64,000 nt of DNA. It comes from Cacajao melanocephalus (lineage: Eukaryota; Chordata; Mammalia; Primates; Pitheciidae). Shown piece after piece: positions 51,294 through 64,000 of the stretch (positions are counted from its first letter, which is position 1; each line of letters starts with the position of its first letter). Both the position numbers and the translations under genes were made by a program. The stretch lies in NCBI GenBank assembly GCA_963573385.1, contig CAUYLG010034812.1, forward strand, positions 62,001-126,000. Reading direction: 5' to 3'. Under the pieces are notes generated by a model that saw only the letters and a list, made by a program, of their open reading frames with translations, made no database searches and was not told where the DNA came from.

Positions 51294-52845
51294 GGTGACA
51301 AGAAGTTTAGGGCAAAGGGTCAACCTGGAATTTCCTTCCAGAGTTAAACTAATATCTACCTTTGATAGCATTCATGTTTTCATGTGCCTGTTCTGGTTAG
51401 CTCCCATCCCTGGCTCACTCTCCAACTGCTGGAGAAAGACCTGGTACATGTCTTCCAAGCAAAAGCGTGAGGTAATTTTTCTGCTCTGCAACAAGTTTGT
51501 CTTTATACTGACTGCAAAAATAAACATGTCAGCCAATTCTCTAAAGAAGCTACAAAATGTTATGAGTCTCATACAAAAAGGGGGAAAGTGTGGCTTTAGA
51601 TAGCTACTATGATTTAGAATTTAATAATGTAGAACAGGCAGAAGAGAAATCCAATGACTATGTTAAATCAATAATCTACCTACCATCATTATACCTTTGA
51701 ATTACTCAATGTTCTGAGGTAATAGGTTTACAATACTGATCCAACTTCTCCAAGCAAACTCAAAATTCTACTTCAGCTAGAACATCTGTCACTAATGATA
51801 GTTTTGTTACACTTGAAATTCATATTGTCTGTGAATTTTCTTTTAACTCTATACATCCTTATGACAATGCAAAATATATTGATGCTAGTAGGTAGAAAAG
51901 ATGGCCTGGTTGGTATAGTTTATCTGTGTCAATGAAATTTAATTTACAAGTTTGATCTGTAAACTAAGCATAAAATCTATTCAGTGGATTGTTAAGAACA
52001 GGAAATAAGATAATACAGGCAAAAATGATCTGTAAATCACCAGGTACTATTAAAAGTTATCATTAGTCAGCACACTTAAATTTAGCATACTTAAGAGAAA
52101 AAAAAAAAATTTCTTTCTTTATCCAAAAACAGTTACTTAATAGCCAAATAAAATAACACATTAAAAAATATCTGAACCTATTTCTTTCCAGCTCTAAGTT
52201 AATCAGAGAGCAAAAGGGGAGGGAAGTGTTCCCTATTAACTGGTAAAACCTCTGTTTTGTGATGCAATGTAATTATATGACGTCAATTGCTGGTCAGAAC
52301 TATGTGAAATGTTGTCAACAATGAGAACCAACATTTTTGCCAGAACCAGTCCACCAGATCTTATAGAGTAAAATTTATTTTTCTCTTATGCTACTAACAT
52401 TGTTTGAAACCAATTACTTAGCTTAAAAAAGGAGGAATTTCTCATATGAATATGAGTAATTTGCTCATCCTGATGAAAATGACATTTGAGAAAATATAAT
52501 TTATGCTACCATCTAAAAGAATCCAAACCACCTCAATGCATATCAAGGAAGATTAAGTTCAAGCAATGTGTGTAGCTGTTAATTTTACAGGATTTGTAGT
52601 ATCTGCAAGTGGAGAAAGGTATAAGATCACAGGAGTGTTTCTACTAAAGCTATGTTCATAAAGTCATGAAAAAGCCAGATTTATGACACTCCTCTTTGTG
52701 AACAGCCTGAGAGAAAGGCAAATGTTTTACACTGAAGCCTCACCAACAGACCCACATGCCATTCACAATGATCAATAGTGGCTCAATATATAACAGATCA
52801 ATAGATGACAAAGGCTATTTGTTTTACATTATCTTTTTTTTTTAT

Positions 52846-52950
52846 TTTTTAGAAAGAAAGAAAAAGAAAAAGTGAAAGAAAGAAAAAAAAAGAATGTAAA
52901 AAAAAGAATGTAAGAGAGAAAGAAAGAACAAGAGAAAGAGGGAGAGATAC
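52846..52950 (+). repeat. Purine-rich (GAAA)n tract
   Basis: About 100 bases of almost pure A/G (agaaagaaagaaaaag...gagaaagagggagagata), preceded by a T run. It can form triplex or slipped structures and is transcribed as pyrimidine in ATXN7 pre-mRNA. Confidence 0.9.
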
Positions 52951-54224
52951 ATTATCTTTTTGTAGATCAACATGAGATTCTAACATTCTATTTTCCAGGT
53001 CTGTTATTTCCTCAGGCTAAGGCTGGCCTCAGTAGATAGGTCTTGAAACATCTGATTTAACAAAATTCAAGAACTTGACCTGGTATTTCCCAACAATATG
53101 GAGTAGGTAACACTCTCTAATATTAATAACATCAAATGACAAGTGAAACCTTACTCCCTTTCCAATCTCTTTTCATTTTGCTGATAATATCGCACTACTG
53201 TGTGGACAACAGTTGCCTAAAATGCGCTAGTCTCCATTTTAACAAAGAGAGCAAGCCTCAGGCTCAGAGCCAGCACTGGCAAAAGCATCAACATAAAATT
53301 AAATAATCTTCTTTTCACAGCATTTACTTTCACATTTACCATTTCTCATAGCAGACAACACTAGTTTCCCCCTTTATTGTTCTAGTAAGATTTTCCTTGT
53401 TAATTGATTTATTTAAATATAAATGGTCTGATTTAAAGAAAAATACTAACTAGAATTAAGTCAGCAGATGATAAAGCCAGAACTTGATTAAGGTTGGGAA
53501 AAGGTGGCTGCTCCTCCACATGTCACTACTGAAGAGATGCTCAGAGACTCAAGATGAGCCAAAAGGTGAACAAGTGGATCAGCCTAACTAATCTGAGGCA
53601 AACACTTCAACAGCCAACATCTGAGCAGGGTTTCAATTAATAATAGAGATTCTAAACGGGGTACCTGTCCAAGCTGAATAAACATCATTCATCTATTTCC
53701 CCTAGGTAAGATCACCCATGGGTCTGCATAAAAGACAGAAACATTAAGGTATTCTTCATGAGCAAACTCAGAGAAGCTGCAGAGCACAAAGCACAAATTC
53801 CTGGGAAGCTCTCTCAGTACACAGCCTCCAAAGCACCCCACGAGTCATCTGCTAACCCTATGCTAAACCCACCATTCAGATCCAGAGTAAATGTATTTAA
53901 GTAGTACTATACAGTTCACGCTATTCAGTAGCCAGTATAGGACCAACACATTTATCACTAAACTAACTGATGAACTTAAGATTCCACACCTCAAAAGTAT
54001 GGTGCTTCTGACTCTAGAAATGTCACCATCTCAACGCTTTCTCCTACTCAAAGTTTTCTGGCAATTAATGTGACATTTCCAGCACATAATACAGAGATTT
54101 TTTAAAAATAGGGCCCTCCCTTCCTGCCATTCTGGTTGGCTCAACCACTCTCTGAGCGCCAATCTGAGTCAGTCACTCTATGTCAGCCACTATATGTACC
54201 AAACAACAGCTCCATCAGAGTGGA

Positions 54225-54425
54225 CTGTATCTGCATTTGTGAAAGCAATGCATCCCAGCCAGTTAGTGTGTCAGAATCAGCCCAGAGAGCTGTTTAGCAT
54301 GCAGATTCCTAGGTTCTATCCCTGGAAATTCCCATTGAGAGCATCTGGAGTCAGCCTCGGGAAGCTGCCCACTTAGAAAGCTCCTCTTTAATTCAGAGGC
54401 ACAGCAAGTTTGGGATCCACTGATT
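54225..54425 (+). mobile_element. hAT-Charlie MER5-like remnant
   Basis: agtgtgtcagaatcagcccagagagctg...gcagattcctaggttctatccc...gcacagcaagtttgggatccactgat has the layout of a MER-type hAT element; the subfamily is uncertain. Confidence 0.5.
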
Positions 54426-55702
54426 CAAATTATATTTTTAAATCTGAAATTAGCAGTAAGCAACACCTTACTCTTAAAAATACTAAGTAACTGAAGAGAA
54501 GTATGAGGCACGCTGGAGTATTTCAAAACATCAAAACATCAAGAAATCATGGTATTACTATGTTAGTTTCCAAGAAAGCAAACTATACTATGAGAGCAAT
54601 CAGACTGAAAAACTGGAAATACCAAAATGACACCATAATCATTCACCATCATTGCTCAAATGGAAATCCTGATTAATTGTTAACTCCTAAAACGGTAGCT
54701 TGGCTAGCAAAGAAGTACAGGGCTTCTTAACTACTCTGAATAATAAGCTGCTCACCAATTCACTATAATTTTACCACCAACACTGACTGATTTTACAAGC
54801 CTTGCTGCCACTGTAGCATGTTTTCTTTTCCTAGTAGCAGTGGTTTTAAAGGAACTGCCCGCTGGAGTTTGCAGCAACTATTCATTTGTTCGTAAAAGTC
54901 ACAGATGGATATCAGCAATACATGAATTCACAGAAGACTGCCAACAAATTTTCACCAATTTCACTGAAAGAAAAGAAAGTACCATCCCTCTTTTGCCAGG
55001 TAAACAGACTACAACAGTTACTCTAAAAGATTCTGAATTTGAAAACTGTTTTTGTTAACTGTGGAAAACAGGAATGCAAGAATTGGCCTTCTAAAAATTT
55101 CAACATAAAAGAAAATGTTCCAAAAGTAATCTTTGCTGACACAACCCCTGTCCCCAAAAGACAGAACAAACTGTGGCAGCACTGGAAAAGGTTGTTGGTC
55201 CTGGGAATCCTGTCCACCTCTCCTTCCCTCCAAGTGAATAGGGTGTCACTCCAGGGCCACCACATGGTGCCTTCCTTCACTTCATGCAGTAACTCTCCCA
55301 AACCCCCATCCATCTCTCAATCTCATCAATTCCACCAGCAGCCATCTCCTCCTCTGCTGATTCAAAAAGGACGCTTCTTCCACATTTCCCAGCAGAATCC
55401 CTCTCTCAGAGTACTTGGCCCTCATCTTTCTGCCAGGAGCTCTCCACTCTATCTTTAATATTTCCCTTGTCACCAGAGAGATCTCAGCCCTCCCACCTAG
55501 TGGCTTTGTCAGTCACATCTCCTGCCAAGCCACAGAAGACCTTGAAGTATATGAATCTTGCATTCACACTTTCCCATTTACATGTTTGAAATTACCACCA
55601 ACAGTTTGTCATTCAACGAGTATTGTATTACAAGATACTGTGCTAGGGACTGGAAGGCAGGAAAGGAGAAAGACAGAAAAATGTGATTTTAAGATACTTT
55701 CT

Positions 55703-55993
<291 letters not shown>

Positions 55994-56767
55994 AAGATAC
56001 TTTCTCCTACCCACATACACTGACATTCTAAGAGGGTAATGAGAAGATTTAAAGAAAAAAAAAAAACTTCATAGAAATGTGCTGTAACCAGTGAGTAAAA
56101 TGCTCCCAGAAGAGGGGACCAAGAGGTCCTCTTTCTGCCTAAGGAGTCCACTATACCCATCAATTCTCTCAGGTACCACTAAGTCACATCACTCTGGTTC
56201 TAAAAAATCTGCAACAGGTCCTCACCGACACATCCAGAGCAGGGGGACTCTGACGGGCACTGAGGCCCTGTGAGCTAGTCCCAGCCTGCCTTTACCCTCC
56301 ACTCGTTCACAGGTGGGTATAACAGTTCTGGCCAATGGTGACTCCTGCAGCACATCCCAGAGAGCCTGGAATTTCCTACCCCTGTGCTTGCTCACATCAA
56401 CCTTCTTGCCAACGTGGGGCCACCAAATATGGTTGTTCAGTGCACAAACTGTGCAGCCATATGTGGGAGTTCTGTCTATCCAACAAAATACCTCCCATTT
56501 TAGCGGATTACAAGTGATTTTTCCAAAATATTTTCTGTATTTTCGACAAGTCAGAACCAGGAAATGACATCCACCTGTGTACCCACTCTAGTGCCTACCG
56601 CAGGGATTCTCCTAGAAACAGGAACTCAAACAATCTTTTCATGGTTAAATAAAAGATGTATTCCTTGAAAAAAAAAATGGTGGAATGTTGCTTATGATGG
56701 TGTGCCTCTTAACCCAACAGCAGTCTTAACAGCAAGACCTGTAAATTCTAACTTTAAAATGTTTCTC

Positions 56768-57048
<281 letters not shown>

Positions 57049-57059
57049 TATCTCAAAGT

Positions 57060-57680
57060 TATGCAGTCTCCCTAGCTCTACTGCCAGATCTTACTCTCGG
57101 TATAGTTTCATCTCTTGCCTCTGTACTATTCTCCCTGCTTCTGCCCTTCTCCCAGAATTTATTCTCAGCAAATCAGCCACTGAGATAGGATGGTTACTCT
57201 CTTACATAAATCCTCCAGTGCTCCCAAGCTGCTTCTTACCCTGGCCTATGAATGATCAGGTTCCTGCTTATAATGCTGGATTTCTCCAGTTTCTACCTAC
57301 CTTCACTAAATACTAAATACTCTTCAGCCACACAGGCCTTCTTCAAGTCTGCGTGCTGGCTGTTCCCTCTGCATCAAATGCTCTTATTCCAGATTGCTGC
57401 CCAAGTTGTTCCTTCTCATCATTTAGGACTCAGTCAGCTCCAGTGTCACCTCCTAAGATGCTTTCTTTAAATACACTATCTTTAGAAGAACCCCATTGTT
57501 ACTGTCTATTACAAGCTTGCATTTGTAGTATTAAGAGCAATGAAGAAACAACCTGCAATTATTTTTAAAGTATTCTAGTTGGTTTAGCCTGCCTCTCCAA
57601 TTAGATTGTAAACTCTGTGGCGGTAAGAATCATACTACATACTCAATACCTGAAACAAGATAGGTATTCAAATACTTACA
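57060..57680 (+). mobile_element. Long L2 3' copy
   Basis: cctccagtgctcccaagctgc...accctggcctatgaatgatc...ccacacaggccttcttc...ggactcagtcagctccagtgtcacctcctaagatgc...gattgtaaactctgtggcggtaag, in L2 order. Confidence 0.8.
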
Positions 57681-58221
57681 ATTTGCTATTGAGGCAAACT
57701 GGGCATAAAACCAAGTTTTAGAATCAGAATCGTATCTTAAACACTTAAGGGCATTAGGACAATGCCAAACAAAGATATTTGGACTCTTCCACAATTAACA
57801 CCCAACATTTAGAACTACTGAACTGAGAAATTTCAAAATCACATTTCCTTTAAAAAAAAAAAAAAAAAAAAACGCATTCATCCATATTGTGAGTGTATAT
57901 ATAATTTTCAAATCCAATGAATTCAAAACCAGGGGCTCTAGAAGGAAACAAACTTGTAACTATGCTGATGCAACATTTTACCAGAGATTTTATAAACTAT
58001 ACTTTCTCTAATTTCAATAAACAGAAAATTCACACCATTTTTAGTAAAAAAATTAAAAATATCCAACATCTGATAGTTATTAACCTATTCAGTGAATTAA
58101 AAAGTCTACTTCCTGATGGGGGAGGATAGTATGCCCTATGCATGCCATCACCGTTCCTTAGTTTAATCTTGCTTTACCTTTCACCTTCTAATAATGATTT
58201 TTTAAATGCTTAAGAACTTAC

Positions 58222-58326
58222 CATAATGTGATTGAAATGCCTGCGGTTTGACAACCTGATTACAGTCGTTACACACCACCAAGTAGAAATCATCATGGGC
58301 TGGACAGAAACCAAATATTGGCATGT
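58222..58326 (-). CDS. ATXN7: ATXN7 exon 5, C2H2-like zinc finger
   Basis: 105 nt, residues 132-167 in human numbering. The acceptor is ctgtgttgcag|ACATG and the donor CATTATG|GTAAGT. It encodes [17 protein letters not shown] then [18 protein letters not shown]150 and C153 with H165 and, from exon 6, H170 form the zinc finger that in Sgf73/ATXN7 fits between the lobes of the deubiquitinase module. The previous codon is completed by AC (G|AC, Asp), so one base comes from exon 4, which lies beyond the window. Confidence 0.97.
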
Positions 58327-59544
58327 CTGCAACACAGAAACAGAGCATCACTCACTCATCTGGTTCTGACTGATATAAAACCACTTTGGGAAACAATACC
58401 TTCTAAAGGAGTTGCCTTATTATAAAATGTACCAGGCAGGACAAATGAACTGATGTGGTACACCATCACTATTAAATAGAAAGAAATCAAATCAGGCTTA
58501 CAGAGACACTTTAAAAAGGGTTAAAGTGCACAAAAAATCATTATGAGGTAAAACAGACAATCTTTTAAAATGCAAACAATGAATACATTTGCACAAGAAA
58601 GCAACATTAGATGAACACTACCAAGAGTTATGGGAAAGAATCTGCAACCATATAAAATGCTTAGTAATTCACAAAGCTGTACCATCTAATGGTTTTATTT
58701 GTTTATGCATTCTATTCCGACTATCTAGTTACTGGGTTCCATGGAACAATTAAGAAAGGGAGCAGAGATTTCATAGAGGAGTAAAATTGCTGGTTTGCCA
58801 GCATGTAATATAAAGAAAATTATTTTCGTATATTTTTTCCAAGTCACAGCAACCTCTAGTCCTTTTGCTTACATACTGATGCCACCAGAAAGACAAACTG
58901 AACCTTATCACAAATGGCATTTCATACATTAATCAGTTTGGTTACCAGATTAGGGTAGGATATGAGCTGTCTGTTTAACAGTAAAACTAAACTATCTGCA
59001 TACACATGAAAACTGAAAGTAACTTGATACCTGGTAAATATGGTTAACTAAAACATCTCAACCATGAACAATTAATTATGAACAACAACCTAGGGAACAG
59101 AGCTAAAAGTTCATATCCAGAATCAAACTTTTTAAGTATTTCAAAATCAGTGGATTTTAAACCCGTATTTTACACTATATGCACTATTTAGAATATCTGC
59201 AATGAATGGATAATTAGCACACTTCGATTTAAGCAAATGTTTTAGTAGATCAAATACCAACTTTACAGGGCAAGGAAGAAGATCTTAAAAAGCTGATTAG
59301 TGTCTGCTTTCTTTTCTATGAAGATTTAATTTCACACTCTCTCCAGCTTGGGAGATACTGGTGGTTTTAAAGGGAGAAGAAAATTCCCTAAGGAGATGTC
59401 AAGTGATGATAATCTCTAAAATATCAAATTACTGATAAGATATCTACACATGGCTATAGCTTGAATTTTCTTAGTTTCTATTACACTGAATTGCACAGAT
59501 AGCCAGCTATAAATCTGAAATATACTAGAGTCCAGCCTGATTTA

Positions 59545-59730
59545 GGGATGTACTTGCTGCACTGAGTAGTTTCTATGTGCTATTATCTCATTTTATCCTC
59601 ACAACTCCCTAGGTAGATACCATTATATCCCCTCTCTAAAGAAGAGAAAACTGACTCGCAGAGAGTTTAAGTACTTTGTCTAAGGTCAGTAGCTGGAATT
59701 CAATTCTGACTTACAATGTGGCTTGGATTT
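59545..59730 (+). mobile_element. MIR
   Basis: tttctatgtgctattatctcattttatcctcacaactccctaggtagatacc...ctctctaaagaagagaaaactgac...tttaagtactttgtctaaggtcagtagctgg. Confidence 0.8.
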
Positions 59731-60589
59731 CATAACTCTTGAAGACCAGAGGAATAATGATATCTAGAGATTCCTTCCAGATTTCAATGTCAATAAACTA
59801 GAATGTCAGTACTAACCATCTTTGACTGTATAAACTGATTAGATAACATAAGAAGTTTCCAGTAGACCACAGACTTCTGTGACTAGGCTTATTTAATAAA
59901 AAATAAGAGCCAAACAATATGCTATTTTCCTTGAAAGCCTGCCCACACTGAGTTAAATACAGTACATGTGGGAGAAGGGGAAAGGTTATATCCATGCAAT
60001 GATATACATATAATACGTCATTTTCCCAGATTACAGTTTCTTGACATGACATTTCATTCTGAAAAATAAAAATTTAAAGTAGTTTACCATAAGTTCCATA
60101 TGCTTCTGTGCTAAATGCCTCTGATACATCTAAATTACAGAAATGGTATAACATTCATAATTTACTACTGAAAAGTCTGAGATAGATATCAAATAAACAA
60201 TTTCTTTAATGAAATCAACTCAATTAGTTTTATTATTAGATAGCAGTTAAAATAGTATTAAATAAACAGTCTTAGTTTACTATCACTTCACCAGATACCA
60301 GATTATTCTGCGGACTAACCCCTTACCACTTTAAAAATAAAGCAATTAAGAGAAATAAAAACCTAAACTGATCCTTTCAAATAATCAGGATTCAATTTGC
60401 CACATGATGCTTATCATGTACAAAACGATTCTTTTTTACTCTAGTTCCTTTGATCCTTTTCTGAGACTACGACTAGTAAAACTAAAAAAAGGTAGGGTCA
60501 TTCTGTAAGGAACTGAGAATCCATACTTCTGTAAAAAATTCTATTTCCTCAATAACTTAGGATCAATTGCAACAGATGATGACTATAAT

Positions 60590-60790
60590 GATAAACAGCT
60601 AACATTTATGAGAGACCACTATGTGCCAGGCCCTATGCCAAGCAGTTTTTATATGGTTTATCCCATTTATTTCTAACAATAACCCCACAAAATATCTCCA
60701 TTTTACATATGGAGAAACAAACTCATTTAACATCACCCAGCAAGAAAGTAGCATGACCAGGACTCTGGTTTTTGTGACCAGAAAACTTGG
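60590..60790 (+). mobile_element. MIR
   Basis: gctaacatttatgagagaccactatgtgccaggccctatgcc...ccattttacatatggagaaacaaac...cacccagcaagaaagtagcatgacc. Confidence 0.85.
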
Positions 60791-60915
60791 TTCTTAATTT
60801 CTCAGGAGCACACTGACTCTCTCTAAAAAGCATGCACACACACACACCCGCTCTGTGGAAAGAAACACTGTATACTTAAACCCAGTTCATTCTACTCTAT
60901 GAAACTGAGTTCCTT

Positions 60916-61276
<361 letters not shown>

Positions 61277-61650
61277 CTAAATTCTTTACTTTCAGATATC
61301 CATATTTGGAAGTAAACTAGAGGACACAAAATAATTTAAATAAAATGTCTTCTTCAGGAAAAAAAAAAAAAGGAGTTCTATATCCTTTTTCTGCACTGGG
61401 ACATTCCAGAGGCCTTAGCAACAGGAACAGAGTGTGGAATGTTGTGGCAACAGAAAGAAATGAAATAATTTGTGTGTAAGAGACAATATGTATGTTCCTA
61501 AATATTTTAAACCATATATTCACAATCAACCCATCTGTAAATTAACATACGGATCTTGCTCAAATGCTGGGAAAAGCCTGACAAAAGAAAATAAAAATGT
61601 AAAATTAACAAAAATAAGTTCATTATTCAATTAAAAAGTTTACAAAATAC

Positions 61651-61945
61651 AGCTGGGCACAGTGGCTTACAGCTGTAAACTCTGGGAGGCTGAGGCGGGT
61701 GGATCACGAGGTCAAGAGATGGAGACCATCCTGGCTAACATGGTGAAACCCCCTCTCTACTAAAAATACAAAAATTAGCCAGGAGAGGTGCTGCACACCT
61801 GTGGTCCCAGCTACTCAGGAAGCTAGGCAGGAGAATCACTTGAACCTGGAGGTGGAGGCTGCAGTAACCCAAGATCACGCCACTGCACTCCAGCCTGGCG
61901 AAAGAGCAACACTCTGTCTCAAAAAAAAAAGGAAAAAAAAAAAAG
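61651..61945 (+). mobile_element. Alu, AluY-type, sense
   Basis: Contains ggatcacgaggtcaagagatgg agaccatcctggctaacatgg, AluY-type diagnostic bases; a small deletion removes part of the left arm (tgtaaactctggg). Perfect 13-bp duplication gtttacaaaatac at 61638-61650 and 61946-61958 marks a fairly young insertion. Confidence 0.9.
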
Positions 61946-62399
61946 GTTTACAAAATACACTTGAAATATACAACTTAGGCCATTAATTATATACTTGAAC
62001 ATAAAGTTTAAAAATTGTACTTGAATTAATGGATTCTAAACTAATTTGAAAGAATGGATTTTATTGTTGTGCAAGCCGTAAATCTTTCTCAGGATTTGGG
62101 CCACCCCTGTGTCTCAATTAGTGAGTAGGACAGCACCCACATCTAGGCCATCATGTACTTTGGAGACCCCAGGCCAACAGACTAGGGAGGATTAGGTTTA
62201 AGCACAGGACACTTGAGCACATGTATGTAGGAACTTCAGTCACATACAGAATGAAGTCCTTCTAGAAACCATATCCTGAACCGTAGTGAATGTATTTACT
62301 TTGGTGTTGCTATCTCCCTTTTGAGGACTTTGTTCAATAACAAGAAAACTTGAATGGCATTCATTGCAAAGCATTTAACCTGCCCAGTACCCTGCATGT

Positions 62400-63230
62400 C
62401 TCCCTCCTCCCATGTGTCCCAAATTCGAACATGCCACTCTAACATTTCTGTCTCCAGCCCAGATTGCTCCCAAGAACTGTCTAGTTTCACCTACCAGTTG
62501 GCCTACTAGACAGTACCGTCTAAATGTCTTATATACATTTCAAACAGAACAAGCATGTCCAAAACTTCACTCTCGACTCTTCTCTGCTCCTCACGCAACA
62601 ACCTTCCCCATTTTGGGTAAATGATACTATTCATCCCCCAACAGCTCAAACTAAAAGCCCAGGTGTCATCTCCAACTCTCTTGTTCCTCATCACATCCAG
62701 GCCACTAGCAGATCCAATAAGTTATATTCTAAAATCTCCATCCACTTCTCTCCATTGCCATGGCCACCATTATTGGGCCTGCCACCAGCACCTTTTCAAC
62801 GAACTCTGGAAGAAGTCCCCTGTAAGCAGTCTACAGTCCTTTACACAAGGCCGCCAAAGGGATTCTTTAAAATTCCCCACCAGATCATAACACTCCTCTG
62901 TTTAAAATTCTCCAGAGGCTTTCTACTCCTCTTGGAATAAAACTCCGGCTCTTACCCTGGCCCCCAAGGCCCTGCCAGATATGTGTGCACTTCCCTCTCG
63001 TCCTCTGTTCCCTTGTTCCCCAATTCTCTCTCCTTGGCTCACTGCTCCAGGCACAGTAACCTCCCTTCTCTCCTCAGAGCCAGAAATCTTTTCCCCACCC
63101 AGCATCTCTGCTTACGCTTCAGAAGATGCCTGGTGTATTCTCACACATCAGCTCTCAGCTCAGCTGTCACCTCTTCAAAAGGCTGTTCCTTCCCCCTCCC
63201 CAGTTAGTTACTCTCTATCACTGGTATTTT
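62400..63230 (+). mobile_element. Long L2 copy
   Basis: About 800 bp in L2 order: aacatttctgtctccagc, aaaagcccaggtgtcatctcc, accagatcataacactcctctg, aaattctccagaggctttc, aataaaactccggctcttaccctggcc, ggcacagtaacctccc, cagctgtcacctcttcaaaaggc. Confidence 0.8.
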
Positions 63231-63239
63231 AAGCAGAGT

Positions 63240-63770
63240 GGCTAAGAGTGTGGGTCAATATCACTCTGAATCCTGGTTCCCACAATCAAAAGAAATGTGA
63301 CCTTGGGAAAGTTCTATAACCTCTTCAAATACCACTTTTTTTTTTTTTTCTAGACACAAGGTCTCTGCCACTCAGGCTGGAGTGCACTGGCACAATCACA
63401 GCTCACTGCAGCCTTGATCTCCCAGGCTCAAGTGATCCTTCCACCCTAGCCTCCTGAGTAGCTAGGAGTAATCACAGGTGTGCAGCACCATGCCCAGCTA
63501 ATTTTGTTTTATTTTTTTGTAGAGACAGGGTCTCCCTATGCTGCCCAGGCTGGTCTCAAACTCCTGAGCTCAAGTGATCCTCCAGCCTCAGCCTCCCAAA
63601 GTGCTGAGATTACAAGTGTGAGCAACGGCGCCTGTCCAGCACTTTCATGTGTTGAATCGTGATCATCATAGTATCTACCTCACTTGATACTTCAAAGAAC
63701 AGAAAGACTAAGAGAACTATTTCATGCCAAAGTCTTACAAATGTATCTGACCCTAGGAAGTGCTCAATCT
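63240..63770 (+). mobile_element. MIR split by an Alu
   Basis: MIR-like sequence at 63240-63335 (gtggctaagagtgtgggtc...aatgtgaccttgggaaagttc) resumes at 63640-63770 (tgatcatcatagtatctacctcacttg...ctgaccctaggaagtgctcaat) on either side of the Alu. Confidence 0.7.
63336..63637 (-). mobile_element. Alu, antisense (AluJ-like)
   Basis: T run, then caaggtctctgccactcaggctggagtgcactggc through tcccaaagtgctgagattacaagtgtgagcaacggcgcc; the ctcaagtgatcc motifs in both arms are typical of AluJ. Confidence 0.92.
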
Positions 63771-64000
63771 CTGCCCACAGCCTATGAGATAAAAGTCATA
63801 ATTGTATTGGTCAGGAAACTAAGGCATACAGTATTAAAATCTCACAAACTAGTATATAGCATAGCCAAGATATGAACCCAGATCTGCTAGACTCATAAGC
63901 CAGGGCAATTTCCAGTATTCTCCTCCAATCACTTCCTCCATGCCACTCCCACTGCCAGTGCCCAAGGTCAAGATCTGGGGCCTCTACTCACCTGAACAGG

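Noticed and set aside
63980..64000. A good-looking - strand donor (CTGTTCAG|GTGAGT) at the right edge, possibly an exon end.
   Set aside because: Only nine bases of the putative exon are visible and they do not fit the end of exon 4 (LCRE plus G). Left unannotated.

Overview
This is vertebrate nuclear DNA from a primate. About a dozen Alu elements of several ages are present, including one with AluY-type bases and intact target-site duplications. L2, MIR, L1, DNA-transposon and LTR remnants fill the rest. There are no bacterial-style genes or operons; coding sequence is a small set of short exons with clean GT..AG borders. I recognise two genes that converge: the 3' end of PSMD6 on the + strand (window start) and the 3' half of ATXN7 on the - strand (from about 7.6 kb to beyond the right edge). 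By recollection the human locus (3p14) has the same arrangement, so the window reads it from the opposite strand. Several coding differences from the human ATXN7 that I remember suggest a non-human primate, but I could not align them.

Layout. 1-487: last two exons of PSMD6 (proteasome lid subunit Rpn7), with its stop and polyadenylation signal. 488 to about 7.5 kb: intergenic DNA of old repeats. About 7.6-11.58 kb: ATXN7 terminal exon, mostly a 4 kb 3' UTR. 13.26-58.33 kb: ATXN7 exons 12b, 12, 11, 10, 9, 8, 7, 6, an alternative first exon, and exon 5. 58.3-64.0 kb: intron. Exons 1-4, including the polyglutamine CAG tract that expands in SCA7, lie beyond the right edge.

The exon phases add up exactly. 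Using the human numbering with ten glutamines, exon 5 ends in codon 167 and the main form ends at residue 892. Known landmarks then fall where expected: the SUMO lysine K257, the caspase-7 sites D266 and D344, and the C-x10-C-x5-C-x2-H zinc motif of the SCA7 domain at 347-367. Ataxin-7 anchors the USP22/ATXN7L3/ENY2 deubiquitinase module to the SAGA co-activator. PSMD6 belongs to the 19S proteasome lid. I see no sign that the two neighbours work together.

The most interesting points are the alternative ATXN7 ends read from sequence alone. A 67-nt cassette exon (12b) shifts the terminal exon into a second open frame and gives a 58-residue tail. A 64-nt coding start inside intron 5, preceded by an abutting 7-codon upstream ORF, would give a form without polyQ or zinc finger. 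Their lengths fit the 945- and 747-residue isoforms I remember, so they are probably known in human rather than a new system. I found no convincing undescribed system here. Less explained are two pairs of short, near-identical non-tandem repeats at 51.2-53.1 kb.
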